The notes under the pieces were generated by a model. That model searched no databases. It was not told where the DNA came from and worked only from the letters and a program-made list of their open reading frames with translations. Made by a program: the position numbers and the translations under genes. DNA of 64,000 nt from Sisyra terminalis. Lineage: Eukaryota; Arthropoda; Insecta; Neuroptera; Sisyridae. This document shows positions 35,101-47,270 of the stretch, in pieces. Location: positions 12,772,001 through 12,836,000 of the forward strand of contig OY292278.1 of assembly GCA_958496175.1 (NCBI GenBank). The letters run 5' to 3'. Each line of letters begins with the position of its first letter. Within the stretch, counting starts at the first letter, position 1.

Positions 35101-35460
35101 AAAAATCATACTAATACAAACACATGTTTCAAGAACCTTTCAAGAACAATTTTATTTGCTTAAATATAAAAAATATTTTTTTTTACTTTTTCAATCATCT
35201 GTTAAGAAACATTAAACAATTATTGTTGTGCAAAAAGTCATATGATGTTCATAAGATCCCATTTACAGATTACAACTCATTATATTCGGTAGTTCATTCA
35301 TATTCAATATATTTCTAATTTTCTATTTTCATTTTCCAAATAATAATAATTTAAAAATAAACAATTTTATTTGCTTAAATTAGAGAAATATTTTTTTCAA
35401 CTTTTTCAATCATCAGTAAAAATATCAAATAATTATTGTTGTACAAAAAGCCATATGATA

Positions 35461-37177
35461 ACCAAAATGGATATGGTTTTAAAATAAATAGTTTGTTAAA
35501 AGTTGTATAGTCAATCGTTGAATTTTTCATGTATAAATATTTGCATAACTATGAAGTGGTCAACCTTTATCTATTCTGTTATGAAAATAGTGATTTTGTT
35601 GTATTTAAAATTAAATAAAAATTCAAATAGGTAAAAATGTGATGAAATACTAATAAATAAAAAAAATCCGTATAATTTTTCTTACAAAACAAAAATTTGG
35701 GGAAACTTTTGTAGACATTTTGCTTTTAATGTATCCAATATTCTTTAGATATCTCCAAATACTTTGAAATTTTCATCAGTTACTTGAACTACTATTGATC
35801 GTTACCAACAGTGATAGCAGCGTTTAATAGTCGCCTGTTGCTTTCATGTCGAAGTTATCATTTTTACTACCATAATAAAGAAATATTAAATCAAACTACC
35901 AGAGCTTAACAAAGACAATCTCAACTTTGATCTCATTTTATCTTATCATGAACTCTAAGCTAAGAAAATTTTTAATAAAAATTTTATTGAAACAATAGAG
36001 ATTAAAAGTTTTTTGTCGCGCATTAAATTTAACATAGAAATTAAATTCAAAGTGCAAGAAAAATAAACCGAACCAACATCCACCACCTGTAGAGCTATAT
36101 ATAGCACGAAACTCAAAGAAAGTGAAAATATACGAGAGCTTTTAAGACTGGAAGAATAATTTGAGAAAAAAAACTGACGATTGAAATTGAAAATGGGGGT
36201 TCAATTTAGTAGAATAGGGTTGAGAGAAATAAATGAGTTTACAAGGTGGTTGTGCTTTTGAATTTTTATTATCAATATGTCTTGGGAAAGTATAGTAGGT
36301 AAGTGTGCAAACGCGCAGGCGTTCCTCACATCATCAATGTTGCATCCGTTTTATTCGGAATATAACGAAATCGATATGGGCTTTCATAGGGCAAAATATG
36401 TAAAGGTACATGTTACAAGTTATTTCTTTCACACAACTTTGCTCCGTATGCTACAAATCAACATAAATCGGCTATTATTGAAAAAAAAATCAGTTGCAAA
36501 ATGATTTAACCGAGCTTTTACGATTTGAACTTTCAAACAAATTGCTATAAACTGAATATTTTTATGAATAGTTTCTACGTTTGCCCCGTATGTGGTTATA
36601 AATAATTTATATATCTTCACTTTTACATATTCTTCTTCAAGTCCAATAATTTAACGTATATAATATAAATTATGTTTAACCCAATTAATTTTTACTTATA
36701 AACAGGACGTTTGAGTTCATGACCTCGTAAAATTTCATTTGTGACGGCAATGGAAAATGAACTCAATAACAAGATGGTTTAGGAATTATGGAAGAGGAAT
36801 AAGCCGAATTGTTCAAGTGAAAAGTACATTTTTTGATACAGATCTTGTATAAATATATTATAAGTTAATTTATTTGCGTTCATGTCAATGAATAATTGTA
36901 AGTCTTTCGTAAAATTTAAATGAGAGATTTGATTATTAATTCCAATTTATTAGGTCCATAAATAAAAATGAGGGGAATTCAAAAATGAATAACATTACAG
37001 AAAATTATCGCTATTGCTTAGAACTTTGTTTTATTTTTCGATTTTAAATAAACCATTTACTAAAATATGGCACTAGATTAAAACAGAAGTGTTGTATTAT
37101 TAATATTTATGAACTAATTCTAACAATAGGCTTCAAAAATAATAGCAATATACTTTCTTTGCCTTCTTTCCTTTTAA
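35461..37177. other. AT-rich region, no gene recognised
   Basis: No domain-bearing open frame, RNA gene or terminal repeats. Two overlapping antisense frames near 36277-36620 look random. Confidence 0.4.
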
Positions 37178-37898
37178 GGGGTTATATACAGTTAGAAGGC
37201 CGAAAAATAGCGAATTTTCCAGAATTTTTTCAGAGAAAACTTTTAAATTAATTGATCTAAAAATTTGTACACATATTATGGTATCTTTTAACTGTATTTT
37301 AAGATTTAGTATTAGTAAAAATATTTATTTGGAAAGCAGCTACAGCTGATTTTCGGGAGCTCCTCTCAAAAAAGACGTTTTTCGGTGACCACTATATATC
37401 TGAACTGGATCCTCTGAATTTAAAAAACCAAACAGATTTCGTTAAAGTAATGTTAAATCTAGTAATTAATCGAAGTAATATGCAAAATATTTTTTTTTGA
37501 CCAAATGGTGGTTTCTCAAAAAAAAAAAACGATTTTTGACCAAAATTTCGGCCTTAAATTGTTTATAAAAAAAATATTTATCGGTGAGAAAAAATCTTCG
37601 ATTAATTACTAAAAAGTATATTTCAGAAGCTCGTGTTAAAATCTGAGACTAATCGGTTTAACCGTTTTGGAGTAATGTTGGTCACCGACTTTGAAAACAC
37701 CATTTTGAGAAAAACGCGTTTAAAGTTTGAAAAGCACTTTACATAGGATAAAAACGCCTTTTCAAATTTGCGTGTAACTTCGAAAATATTCACCGGAACG
37801 ATATGAAATTTTCGGTGTGTATTCTTAAATATATGTACATTAAGAAAAGAAAATAAAAAAAAAACGATTTTTTGAAAATTCTAACTGTATATAACCCC
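37178..37898. mobile_element. 721-bp non-autonomous element with TTAA target duplication
   Basis: Terminal inverted repeats GGGGTTATATACAGTTAGAA (left) and TTCTAACTGTATATAACCCC (right) match over 19-20 bases. The element is flanked by TTAA at 37174-37177 and 37899-37902. TTAA duplications are typical of piggyBac and Kolobok transposons; without a transposase the superfamily is open. The interior is AT-rich with repeated AAAACG-type motifs and no open frame. Confidence 0.9.
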
Positions 37899-37902
37899 TT
37901 AA

Positions 37903-39439
37903 GTTTAAGCAAGAGTTTTCTATTGGCAACTTAAAAATTAACAAATAGAAATTAGGGAGAGTAATTTGGTTGAGAAAAGAAAACAGAGATTAGAGAAAAT
38001 GAAGGGATACTGGACCGACAGAAACTAGAAAAAAATGAACCATTAAAGGGATGAAAGTGATCCATTAAACAAAATTAATTCGTTTGGAATTTTTTCTTAC
38101 TATTGCTATTTTCAATATTGCAATGATTTAATGGTTTCTCAATGAATAATATTGTTCTGGATTTGGTGAATAAGTTCTTCGAATGAGTTATGCAGAATCC
38201 GAATGAAGCAATTTCCTCTAGTTACTTTGCCATTGTTCGGTCTTAATCATTTTCAGAGACTACAGTAATATGGTTATGTTGGTTTCGTAATATGTACCGT
38301 ACTGGTTTATCATGTAAATTTGTCTCGTTTAAACCATATTGCAAATTAATTTGATAAGGAAACAAACTTAACCATTTTGCATTGAATACAATTTGCAAGC
38401 AAACAACAACTTGAAAAGATTCAATAGAAACTAATTGCATTTTGAAGATAAAAAGTTACTCTTTACTTTAATTGATGACCAATTTCGATGCTTGTCTAAA
38501 TTTTTGGTGACTAAACTTCAGAAAATTAATATATTTTCAATTTATAAATCTTTAGTTTAAGCTTTAAAATTATTTAAAATTAATTTCTGTGATTATTTGG
38601 CTAAAATTAGCACAAGATAATATTGGAGTATCTGATTAAATTCTTTCAAATATTAATAATTTTTAAAGAAACATTTTGGTGCTTTTATTCTTTAAAAATA
38701 TATCAAAGAAGCAAAAAGGAAAATTCATAACACTGCACTATGTATTTCTGAATGTAAATGGGTGGACGAGTTCTAGTAATAATAACAATAACATTTGAGT
38801 ATTTTGAAAATGATAACAAGGAATAAGTTTTATTTACCATTTTCCTTTACGATTGTCGAAACTTTTGCAAAGTTTGTTATAATATTTGTATACATTTTAT
38901 TGAATAATACTCCAACTTTGTAGGACTGTTATACATCTGCCCATAGGAAATGAATTAAAAGCAGTTATTTTATCAATCTTTTATGCTTTACTTATTCAAA
39001 TACATTTTGTTGTATAGAAACTCAAGCTCAATATTGCAATAAAATAGCTATTAACCTATGATATTAATTGATTAATGAATTTAATATTGCTAATAGAATG
39101 ATTATAAACTAGTGATCAATTGCTGATGCAAATATCCAAATTTTGTAATGATAGTATTAAATCAAAAGTCACTAATATCAGGCTGGTTAAAACATTTATT
39201 TTATGATTTTCTCCTAGGAGAGCCATTTGTGTAGTTATTTAGCTAAGAAGCTAAGAATTGAGATTAAACCTTTGAGATTTAGAATTTGGATTTGGATTTG
39301 GTTATTATAATAACATTGACATTTGTAGTAATTATTTATATATTTCAAGACGGTTGAACAAGTAATTAAACGTGACGAAACTTTGTTGAATTGAAAATTA
39401 TAAATTAAAATTATTCCCTTAAACCTGATAATGTTATTT
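37903..39439. other. AT-rich spacer
   Basis: Nothing recognised; short random open frames only. Confidence 0.4.
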
Positions 39440-39635
39440 TCTTATATATAAATTGACTATCTTGCCGTGCGTCCGTGCAGAATGGACTATGCGCATGCGC
39501 TCTGTTATCCCCACTTACACATTCAAAACGTTGGTAAGGGTACTCACTCACTAATGTATTTATTTGTGAATACGTATTTAGGATTTTCAGGTTTACAATA
39601 TGTGAAAGCCAAAAAACTTAATGCTCACTTATAAC

Positions 39636-40843
39636 TTTTTTTTTTTTTTTTATTATAAATTTATATAAATCGGCCATCAGGATCTAGGTCCTATAATCCG
39701 ATTTGATGACCGGAGCTGACGTGATGGAGATCACTCCCAGTGGAGGAATCTCCCTATGCCTCTATTTGGTCACTAGGCACTTTTCTTTTTAGCCTTCTTT
39801 CATTTTGGTGCTCCAAAAGTGGCGGAATCAGGGGATTTGAGTGTTGACTTAACTTTCCAAAATGATTGGTGGTACGTACGGTAATGGAGTCGGTGACTGA
39901 TGAGATGTGTAAGTCTCTTCGGAGAGTCTCATTTGTGACATACCATGGAGCATCTGCCAACTGTCTCAGGATCTTTGATTGGGTGGCCTCGATTAATTTA
40001 ATGTTTGACTTGCTGGCAGAGCCCCACAGCTCAAAACCGTACGACCAGATTGGCACTATTACTGCTTTGTATATAAGTAGTTTATCCTCAAGGGGAAGTT
40101 TAGAGTCCCTACCCAACAGCCAGTATAACTGTTTGAACCTCTTGTTAATATATTTTTGTTTTTGGATGATGTGAGGTTTCCAGGTCAGCCTCCTGTCCAG
40201 ATGAACACCCAGGTATTTGACGGTGTCGGACGATGGGATCTCAGTTGAGTCCAGATAGACCGGGGGGCCCATTCCTTTTCTGAGAGTGAAGGTCACTTGG
40301 ACTGATTTTGATTTATTGATAGTGATTTTCCATTTTTCAGCCCAAGTGCCCAGGAGGTTTAAATGGTGCTGGAGGTACTGAGAGGCAATTTCGGCGTCCT
40401 CGTGAGTAGCCATAATCACCGTATCGTCCGCGAATGTCCCCGTCAAGGTGTTATCTGTGGTAGGCAGATCCGAGGTGTATAATAAGTATAATAGGGGCCC
40501 TAAAACACTACCTTGAGGTACTCCTGATTTAATCGGAAAGGAGTCAGAGCACTCATGGCCTACTCTTGTATTAAAGAATCGATCCTGAAGATACGATCTG
40601 AATAGTTTCCAGAGGTGAGGCATACACTTCTTTATTTTGTAAAGCAGGCCGTCGTGCCAAACCCTGTCGAACGCCAGGCTAATGTCAATAAATACTGAGT
40701 GGCAGTATTTTTTTTGTTCAAAGGCCCTATTTATTTGCTCGACCAGTCTGTGGCATTGTTGGATAGTGGAATGCTGGCATCTAAAACCAAATTGGTGACT
40801 AGGGACTTTTTCAGATATTTCGTGTGTTAGGGATAGGATTAGC
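39636..40843 (-). mobile_element. 5'-truncated jockey-like LINE, family B copy 1
   Basis: Flanked by the direct repeat CTTATAACTT (39628-39637 and 40844-40853, the last T's merging with the tail). Its A-tail lies at the left because it is on the minus strand. Inserted in the Helitron-like element, hence younger than it. The other family member is 57699-58460. Confidence 0.85.
39754..40843 (-). pseudogene. LINE reverse transcriptase fragment, family B copy 1
   Basis: Open for about 360 codons from the truncated 5' end. In order it shows HQFGFRCQHST, a DISLAFDRVWHDGLLYKI segment, SGVPQGSVLGPLLYLLYTSD, the catalytic TFADDTVIM (about 40420-40446), VKYLGVHLDRRLTWKPHI and the thumb, then a C-terminal tail. 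Relative to the 57.7-kb copy the tail is cut about 22 codons early by a TGG-to-TAG change at the end (39754-39756). Catalytic residues are present, but the endonuclease, the N-terminal RT and ORF1 are missing, so it cannot move itself. Confidence 0.9.
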
Positions 40844-41762
40844 CTTATAACTTAAACTTAACTTTTTCAGATATATCTACTTATCAGAGTATAAATTTTT
40901 AAGCAGACCCTAAGTTTTTGTTTCTAATAATAAATCAACTTTGTTTAATACTAAGCAATAATAACGTTTCGCTTTTATCAGACTTTGATTGATTATTAAA
41001 TTTGAAATTTCGATTGTTTATTAAACGTTATCCCTTACAAACTTTGATACCGTTTTTCACTCTTTAAGGGGAGAAATTTTCAAAAACTCTTTCTTATTAT
41101 ATATTTGCATCGTATAAGGAAAACACTTTCCAAATTTCATCGATACAAATGTGCACTTATATTTGAAAATACAAAATACAAAAAGCTATTCGATTTCGCA
41201 CATGTAGACGTTGTACATACAAAATTGTTGGAAATAGGTGGAAAGCGTGGAAGTAAATTCGAATATTTTATTTATTTTCAATAACAAAAATTGGTTTTCA
41301 AATTGTTCTAAATACCGAAAAAAAGTTAGTATCGAAGATTTTATATTTGAATTGACAGTGAAATATATGGCAAAAAATTGCTACCTTAATGCTTTTTAGT
41401 CGAATATATAATTACTCCAGATCACAACCATTGATTCATAAAAAAATAGATTTTAAAAAGTTTGATTGTTGAAAAACGAACCAAAATTTAAAATCGCCAA
41501 TTTGGTATAAGTACTATATAAGTATTAACTTTTCATACTAATTTAGTGAAATGACGTTATTTAAAATGTTGTTATTAAAATGATTTAAAAAACACTTAAA
41601 TTTTATTTCTTAATAAAATTTTAGATAAACTTTTTTTTTATATTAACAACACTTTGATTATTAAATTTAAAATTTTGATTGTTGATTAACTCTACATTAT
41701 CTCATATTAAATATTTTATTGAGATAAAACCTTTAGTTGCGAATGCAACGGGCAACTACTAG

Positions 41763-44184
41763 TATTAATAATAATTGAGTTCTGAAAAATAATATATTAT
41801 GATATTGTAACACTTTATTGTGATATTATTTTCAGTTAAAAATAACATAAATCTTTGATATGAAAATATTTTTTTAAATATATTTTCCAATTGAGTAAAC
41901 TTCATTTTTAGTTTTGGCTTTTAAAGTATTTTTAAAATAATCCCTATCATTATAAATTATGTATCGATATGCTCGGAATGTTATCAGTGCACACGTTCCA
42001 TATTTGCTTGAACGTATTTCATATATCATATGTATTTGGCGTTGACTTGTAAGTGATTTTGCTTAATTTTTACAGAAATTTTATGAATCAAATTAAATAA
42101 ATATTTTTAATATTACTATCCCATTGGCTATTAGCCTTTTGCATTACAATGCGTATGTTTTCATTAAATATTAGTGCAGTGCTTGACTTATATATATATT
42201 ATATTATTTAATCTTATTATTTATTATATTTTTCTTTGATTGAAATTCAAAAGTGATTTAAGTGATATTTATAAAAGTGCTGAAAAAATTAGGAAAACAA
42301 TTCTATTGGGTAATAAGATGATGGGAAAATTGAAGAAAATAATCCATGAAATGAGTATTTATTTCATTCTAGACCATATGAATTAAATGAAAAATTATTT
42401 TATTTTACATTCTAATCTTTACATTCTAATTAAATGTGACATCCTATGATATAGTGAAACTAAAATAACGTTACATAGTAGAAAATATTTCATAATTCTC
42501 ACAAAATAATACTTTTTCATCATATTTTCCTACTTCTAATCCTAACAATAATGAAATATAATAACAGGTAAAATTTTAAAAATTTTCAGCATTAATTGAA
42601 GCTCTTTTGAACCACTTTTGGCTTCATACAATAAAATAATGCCTTATTTAATTTGTTATAATTAAATTATTTTACTTTGGCTAAACTAGAGAAAATTTTC
42701 CTTTTCATTCAGGTTTTGTATTTGCATGGATTAATAAAACAAATATTGGTCCCAAAAGAAGGTAGTTTAGTCCCAAGTTTTGTCTTTGAAATAGACAAAA
42801 ATATGGAAACAAGAAGACGTGGAAAAACAAATTTTTCCCCAGAGATCAAATTTTCGATTTCTGAATATATTTTTGTAATATGAAACAGAATTTTGTATGG
42901 CTTAAAAATATATTTTTTTTTAGTTTTAAAAAGAAATTATTCCTTTGAGACCAGGAAATACTTTTTGTGTACAAAAGCCCACGCAGTCGCTGAAATTCTG
43001 ATATTGACTATAATATGAATTTAAATAATTTTTCAGATCTGTGTTTTTAATGCTGAACATTTTTTATTTCTTTTCTATACTAAGTTATTAAAACGTATAG
43101 AATGTTTAATGCAATATTGTTCCATTTAAGAAGATCCATTTTTCTTCATTTAAGTCATTATATGAACGACAAAAAGTTAAATGAAGTTGCTAGAATATAT
43201 TTTTCATGTTAACATTTCTTCTCGTAAACTGAATTTCATTTTTATCGTGATTCGGTAAAAAAGGACATTAATCAACATTATTGTGTCTTATCATTTCTTA
43301 GCTTTTCATAAAATATGCGAACCATAATTATTCACAACTGCCATATTTTTCTGCTACAGCATACAGAATAGATCAGTAATGAAAGTATGAAAGTAACTAA
43401 TGATTTTAATTGCAATAGTTTAGAAATAAAATAATCGACATTCTCTTCACTATCCAAAAATTGCTAAATTTAATATTATGGTTAAATCTCAAAATATTTT
43501 ATAAATTTAATATTTTCGTAAATAAACATAAGAAAATTGTATGTTTATACGGCTTTGATATATCTTCATATAGGCAATCACATTAGAAGTCTAGCAAATT
43601 GCGATTTGCCCTCGGGGAACTTTATTTCTTCCACTGAGGAAATTCAGTGTGTTTCCTGTTATTGAAATGCTTAAAATACCTTCCAAGCAGTCTACAAAAT
43701 AAACAATTTTATAATTAAATCTGCAATATACATTTTAGTTTCTTAAGGCTTATTTCGTTTGAAAATAAAACATAAAAATGACCTAGAAAATTTTCGAAAT
43801 TTCAGAGGATGCAACTACATTTAACAATTAAATATTATTAATTATTTATTAGTTACAATTCAAAAGCAATTCAGGTGACACTTCAAATTGTAGGTAACAA
43901 CTTTGAAGCATTATTTAATGCCACAATGGCTAAATAAATTTTTCCAGATTTTTTTTTAATTTTTCCTGCTAAAAAAGATTTTGTTTCTAAAAAAAAAATA
44001 TTTTCCTATTTTTAAGATTCTCAGGATTCCACCCTTTCTACATCATTTCTTTCTTGAGTGCTTAAAAATGTGGGCTTTATGTTTTTGAAGATAAGTAAAT
44101 TATTTAACAAGTTTTAGTTTAGATGTATTTATTTTTCAATTCCCAAACGATTCAGATATTAAGTAGTGAATTAGTAAAACTTTA
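41763..44184. other. AT-rich region, no gene recognised
   Basis: No recognisable gene or repeat. A 68-codon plus-strand frame (42677-42883) has no known domain and no flanking splice or promoter support. Confidence 0.4.
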
Positions 44185-44690
44185 ATCTAACCAAATCTTT
44201 TTCTTATTAAAATCATACCTCCAAAATAAATTTTTCCAAGTAAAATTTGAAGTCAGCGCATTCAAAATACGTTCCATAAAATCTGGAGTCCCGCAAGGAA
44301 GTATTTTAGGACCATTCTTATCACTTCTGTATTCATCAGATCTACGAGTAAAAGAAAATACGATAATTGCTACTTTTGTAGGGAATACAGCAATTTTAAC
44401 CATAGCCGAAAATCCAAAGTGGTCTATAAACTTCAGTCTTACATACAGCACTTAGAAAAATGGCTCCAAAACTGGAAAATGAACCTCAATCCCCAAAAAT
44501 CAACCCCAATTACTATCACCACAACTACAAAAAAACAACACATGGAATTCAAATTAATAACATCCCTGTTTCACAAAAGGTTATTGTAAAATATTTTGGT
44601 ATCAATGGACAAAACCCTTTCATGAAAAATTCAAATAGTATCCAAAAAAATGCAAATAGATGCCAAAATTAAAATATTATCGTGGTACTA
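44185..44690 (+). pseudogene. Old LINE reverse transcriptase remnant, family C
   Basis: Read across one frameshift near 44425, the plus strand gives LLKSYLQNKFFQVK, then SGVPQGSILGPFLSLLYSSD, then IIATFVGNTAIL where the active-site FADD should be. After the shift come a HLEKWLQNWKMNLNPQKS segment and a degenerate tail. The catalytic Asp pair is replaced by GN. It is more diverged than families A and B and may be a separate jockey-like lineage. No 3' tail or target duplication is visible. Confidence 0.75.
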
Positions 44691-47262
44691 TGACTATATG
44701 TATTAAACAAATACGATTGTTTTTAGCTAAACATACTCATTTCGTATTGAAATTTGAAAACCAATTTTCGGAAATATTATTCCCCAAATTGAAAAGGTAA
44801 ATATATTTTTCTTAACATTACCGACCCAGCATTTGAATATTCGTGTAGCTGTGGGAAAAAAAACTCAATATCGGTATAAAAAAGACAGTTTTATCGGCTT
44901 ATATTTTATTTTGTCCTCTATGCGAGAAAAGAACTGGTTTTATCAAGAAGACCTTTCCTTAATCAAATTTCCATAAACAAACGAAAATTTACATTTTTAT
45001 ATTTCGTGCAATATTTTCTTTTTTTAAATTGGGTCACACTACACATTCAAATAAACGCACGAACAATTTCAAATTTATATCAACTGGTTTCCTATATTTC
45101 ATAGCCCAAACCTCAGTCGAGAAAATATATTCAAATTATAACAAAAATTTAACTTTAATTTTAATTTTATAATTGATTTTATTTATCAATAAAATTTTAA
45201 TTTTGTTGTAAATGTTGATTTTTTTCATGTTTGTAATAGTTATGAACATTAAGTTTAATGTTTAATGAACATTAAGTTTAATGAACATTAAGATTTATAT
45301 TGCTGAAGTAGAAAAATTAAAAATGTTTGTTAAAAGGAATAATATACATGAAAGTTAATGAGTTACAAAATTATATTGAGGAGCTTTTTACATTATAAAT
45401 TTATATTAATTTGTCAGAAAATTTCATCTAAAAGATAAAATCCATTAAGCCCTTCCATTTAAAAACTCCATTCGCTGTTTTTGTAAAATACAACAAGAAG
45501 TAAAATAAATGTGTTAAATTTTTTTAATTAAAAATCTAATTTGGTAGCAAAACTGTTCAAATTGGTTTATATCGTTAAACATAGAGATAATAACATGAAA
45601 GCTTTAAGCTTTGATTTTCACAATATATCAACAAATTTGTGTTAGCGATACGATTAATGCTTTTATTTCATGCAAAATAACGAAAGCGTGTTCTCAAATA
45701 GTTTGTATTATTCAACTTTGACATAAATTGCACCCCTTATCTTTTCTTCCTACTTTCGTAAGACAGTTTAATCAATGAGTATGAGTTAATTACGTTACCT
45801 CTTTTTCCAATTTTATTACGTTTGTTCGAAAGAAAAGTGAAAAATAATTGTATTTTAGTGATCATTCTTTTTTGACAATAAGCCGCTTTCGTAAAATTGG
45901 AAAATTAATCCCTGATGCTCGTGGATAATTGAATAAAGTAAAACCCCCGGACAATTCACGGAAGTGAAATCGTGAGGAATACAATCGAAATTGATGTCAT
46001 TATCTTGTAATATTTCACAAATTATAACAAAATAATTATTTTTTTAACCATCGAATGTGTCGAAACCAAAGGAAATTCTCTAATTGTGGCAATAAAATTG
46101 GACCGAAAAAAATATTTCCAAACTGAATAATACACGGAATATTCAAAAAATCAAGATTTATGTTTACGTACGATACACGAATATGTTATATAAGAAATCA
46201 GTTTAAATTGCCGTCCTGGTTCATTTAAAATTGGCATATATCCATTGCAGTTTTGTACAGAGCCAATTTTTTTTAAGATTTATTCGTGCAAAAAGACGTT
46301 TTTTATTAATCACGTATGTTTGTGTTCGAAATATAAATTTATTTTGATTCGAAAATAAAAATTTTAAGAATACGTTTGCTTATTTTTTTACTTATACTTC
46401 AACCCAAGAACAAATCTTTAATTCATCTTCTAGGAATCTTCTAAAAGCTTTGAATTAAGTAAAAAATAATTTCGACAAATTAACAACCAATCAACAAAAT
46501 TAAACAAAAACAAAGTGAAAATGATATTTGTAATTTAAACGATTAATTAAAAATTCCATTTAATTTACTTCACATAAATTTCTAATGCCAAGTTTTTGTC
46601 GTATAAGATTAATTCATTTTATTTACTCAAATGTTTTGCCCCCTAAAAAGTTTATTTACTTTATGTACGTGTTTATAATGATTAAATGGAAAATTTATAC
46701 TTTGTACTTCCTTTTAAAGTGGTTTAATTATTTTGTACCATTCAGGGTATTCAGAGTTGAACATTTAACAAAAAGTTGTCTTAAAACAACTTTATCAAAT
46801 GAACTTGAGATATCAAATATAAAGCATTTCATTACAACCCTTAAATAATTTATTTCATAAAATTAAACCTAGTTAGTTAAAAAACAATATCAACGATTAT
46901 AAAAAACATTTTAAAATTTAGTGGTTCACGAGTTGTATTTGAATAATTTAAAGCCTTTTTTTCTAAAACAAATTGCCCTAGATGTGTAGCTAATATATTG
47001 TTAAGAGAAAGAGGTTTTCTACTATTTGCCTGTATGTTGGTAGTTTCCCGCGTGGCTGAATTCTTCCCTTCAGTTTTGTCAACCCCTGGAATAGTTATTA
47101 AAATCAAAAAATTGAATTTTTGTTTGACATTAAATGTCATAATTTACGTAAATTGCCTTCAAGTAAACAAGAATTGAGGAATAGTTTCGAAAACATTTTT
47201 AAACAATTCTTCTAAGTTATCAAAATCCGACATGCCTGATCCAAGCTTATACCGAGCTTACC
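44691..47262. other. AT-rich region with a small tandem repeat
   Basis: No gene recognised. A short tandem repeat lies at 45243-45292. Confidence 0.4.
45243..45292 (+). repeat. Short tandem repeat (TGAACATTAAGTTTAA units)
   Basis: Three imperfect units built on TGAACATTAAGTTTAA. Probably replication slippage. Confidence 0.7.
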
Positions 47263-47270
47263 ATACAAAC

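Larger units (their letters stand above)
32846..35460. repeat. Array of about 404-bp repeats split by a LINE
   Basis: Two full units follow each other (34531-34934 and about 34935-35345). They share ATAATTTGAAAATATA, CCATATACTAATTATTAATT, CAGCGACTTTTCGGTCC, CCTTCATCAGG, the TCAATCATCTGT block and TTATATTCGGTAGTTCATTC. The shared TTCGG block repeats at exactly 404 bp. A third, partial unit (35346-35460) has lost about 200 internal bases. The piece at 32846-32950 matches the end of a unit and is separated from the array by a 1.58-kb LINE that inserted at the AATAATAAT junction. No coding capacity. Confidence 0.85.
39440..41762 (+). mobile_element. Helitron-like non-autonomous element containing a LINE
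   Basis: The left end TCTTATATATAAATTGACTA followed by a GTGCGTCCGTG segment resembles insect Helitron 5' ends. The right end has a perfect GTTGC-GAAT-GCAAC hairpin (41736-41749), followed 9 bases later by the CTAG terminus (41759-41762) and a T, as expected for Helitrons. Stretches such as CCAAATTTCATCGAT (about 41130) are also common in insect Helitrons. The base before the left TC is T where Helitrons usually have A, so the left boundary is less sure. No Rep/helicase is present. A LINE fragment (39636-40843) is inserted inside. Confidence 0.6.
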
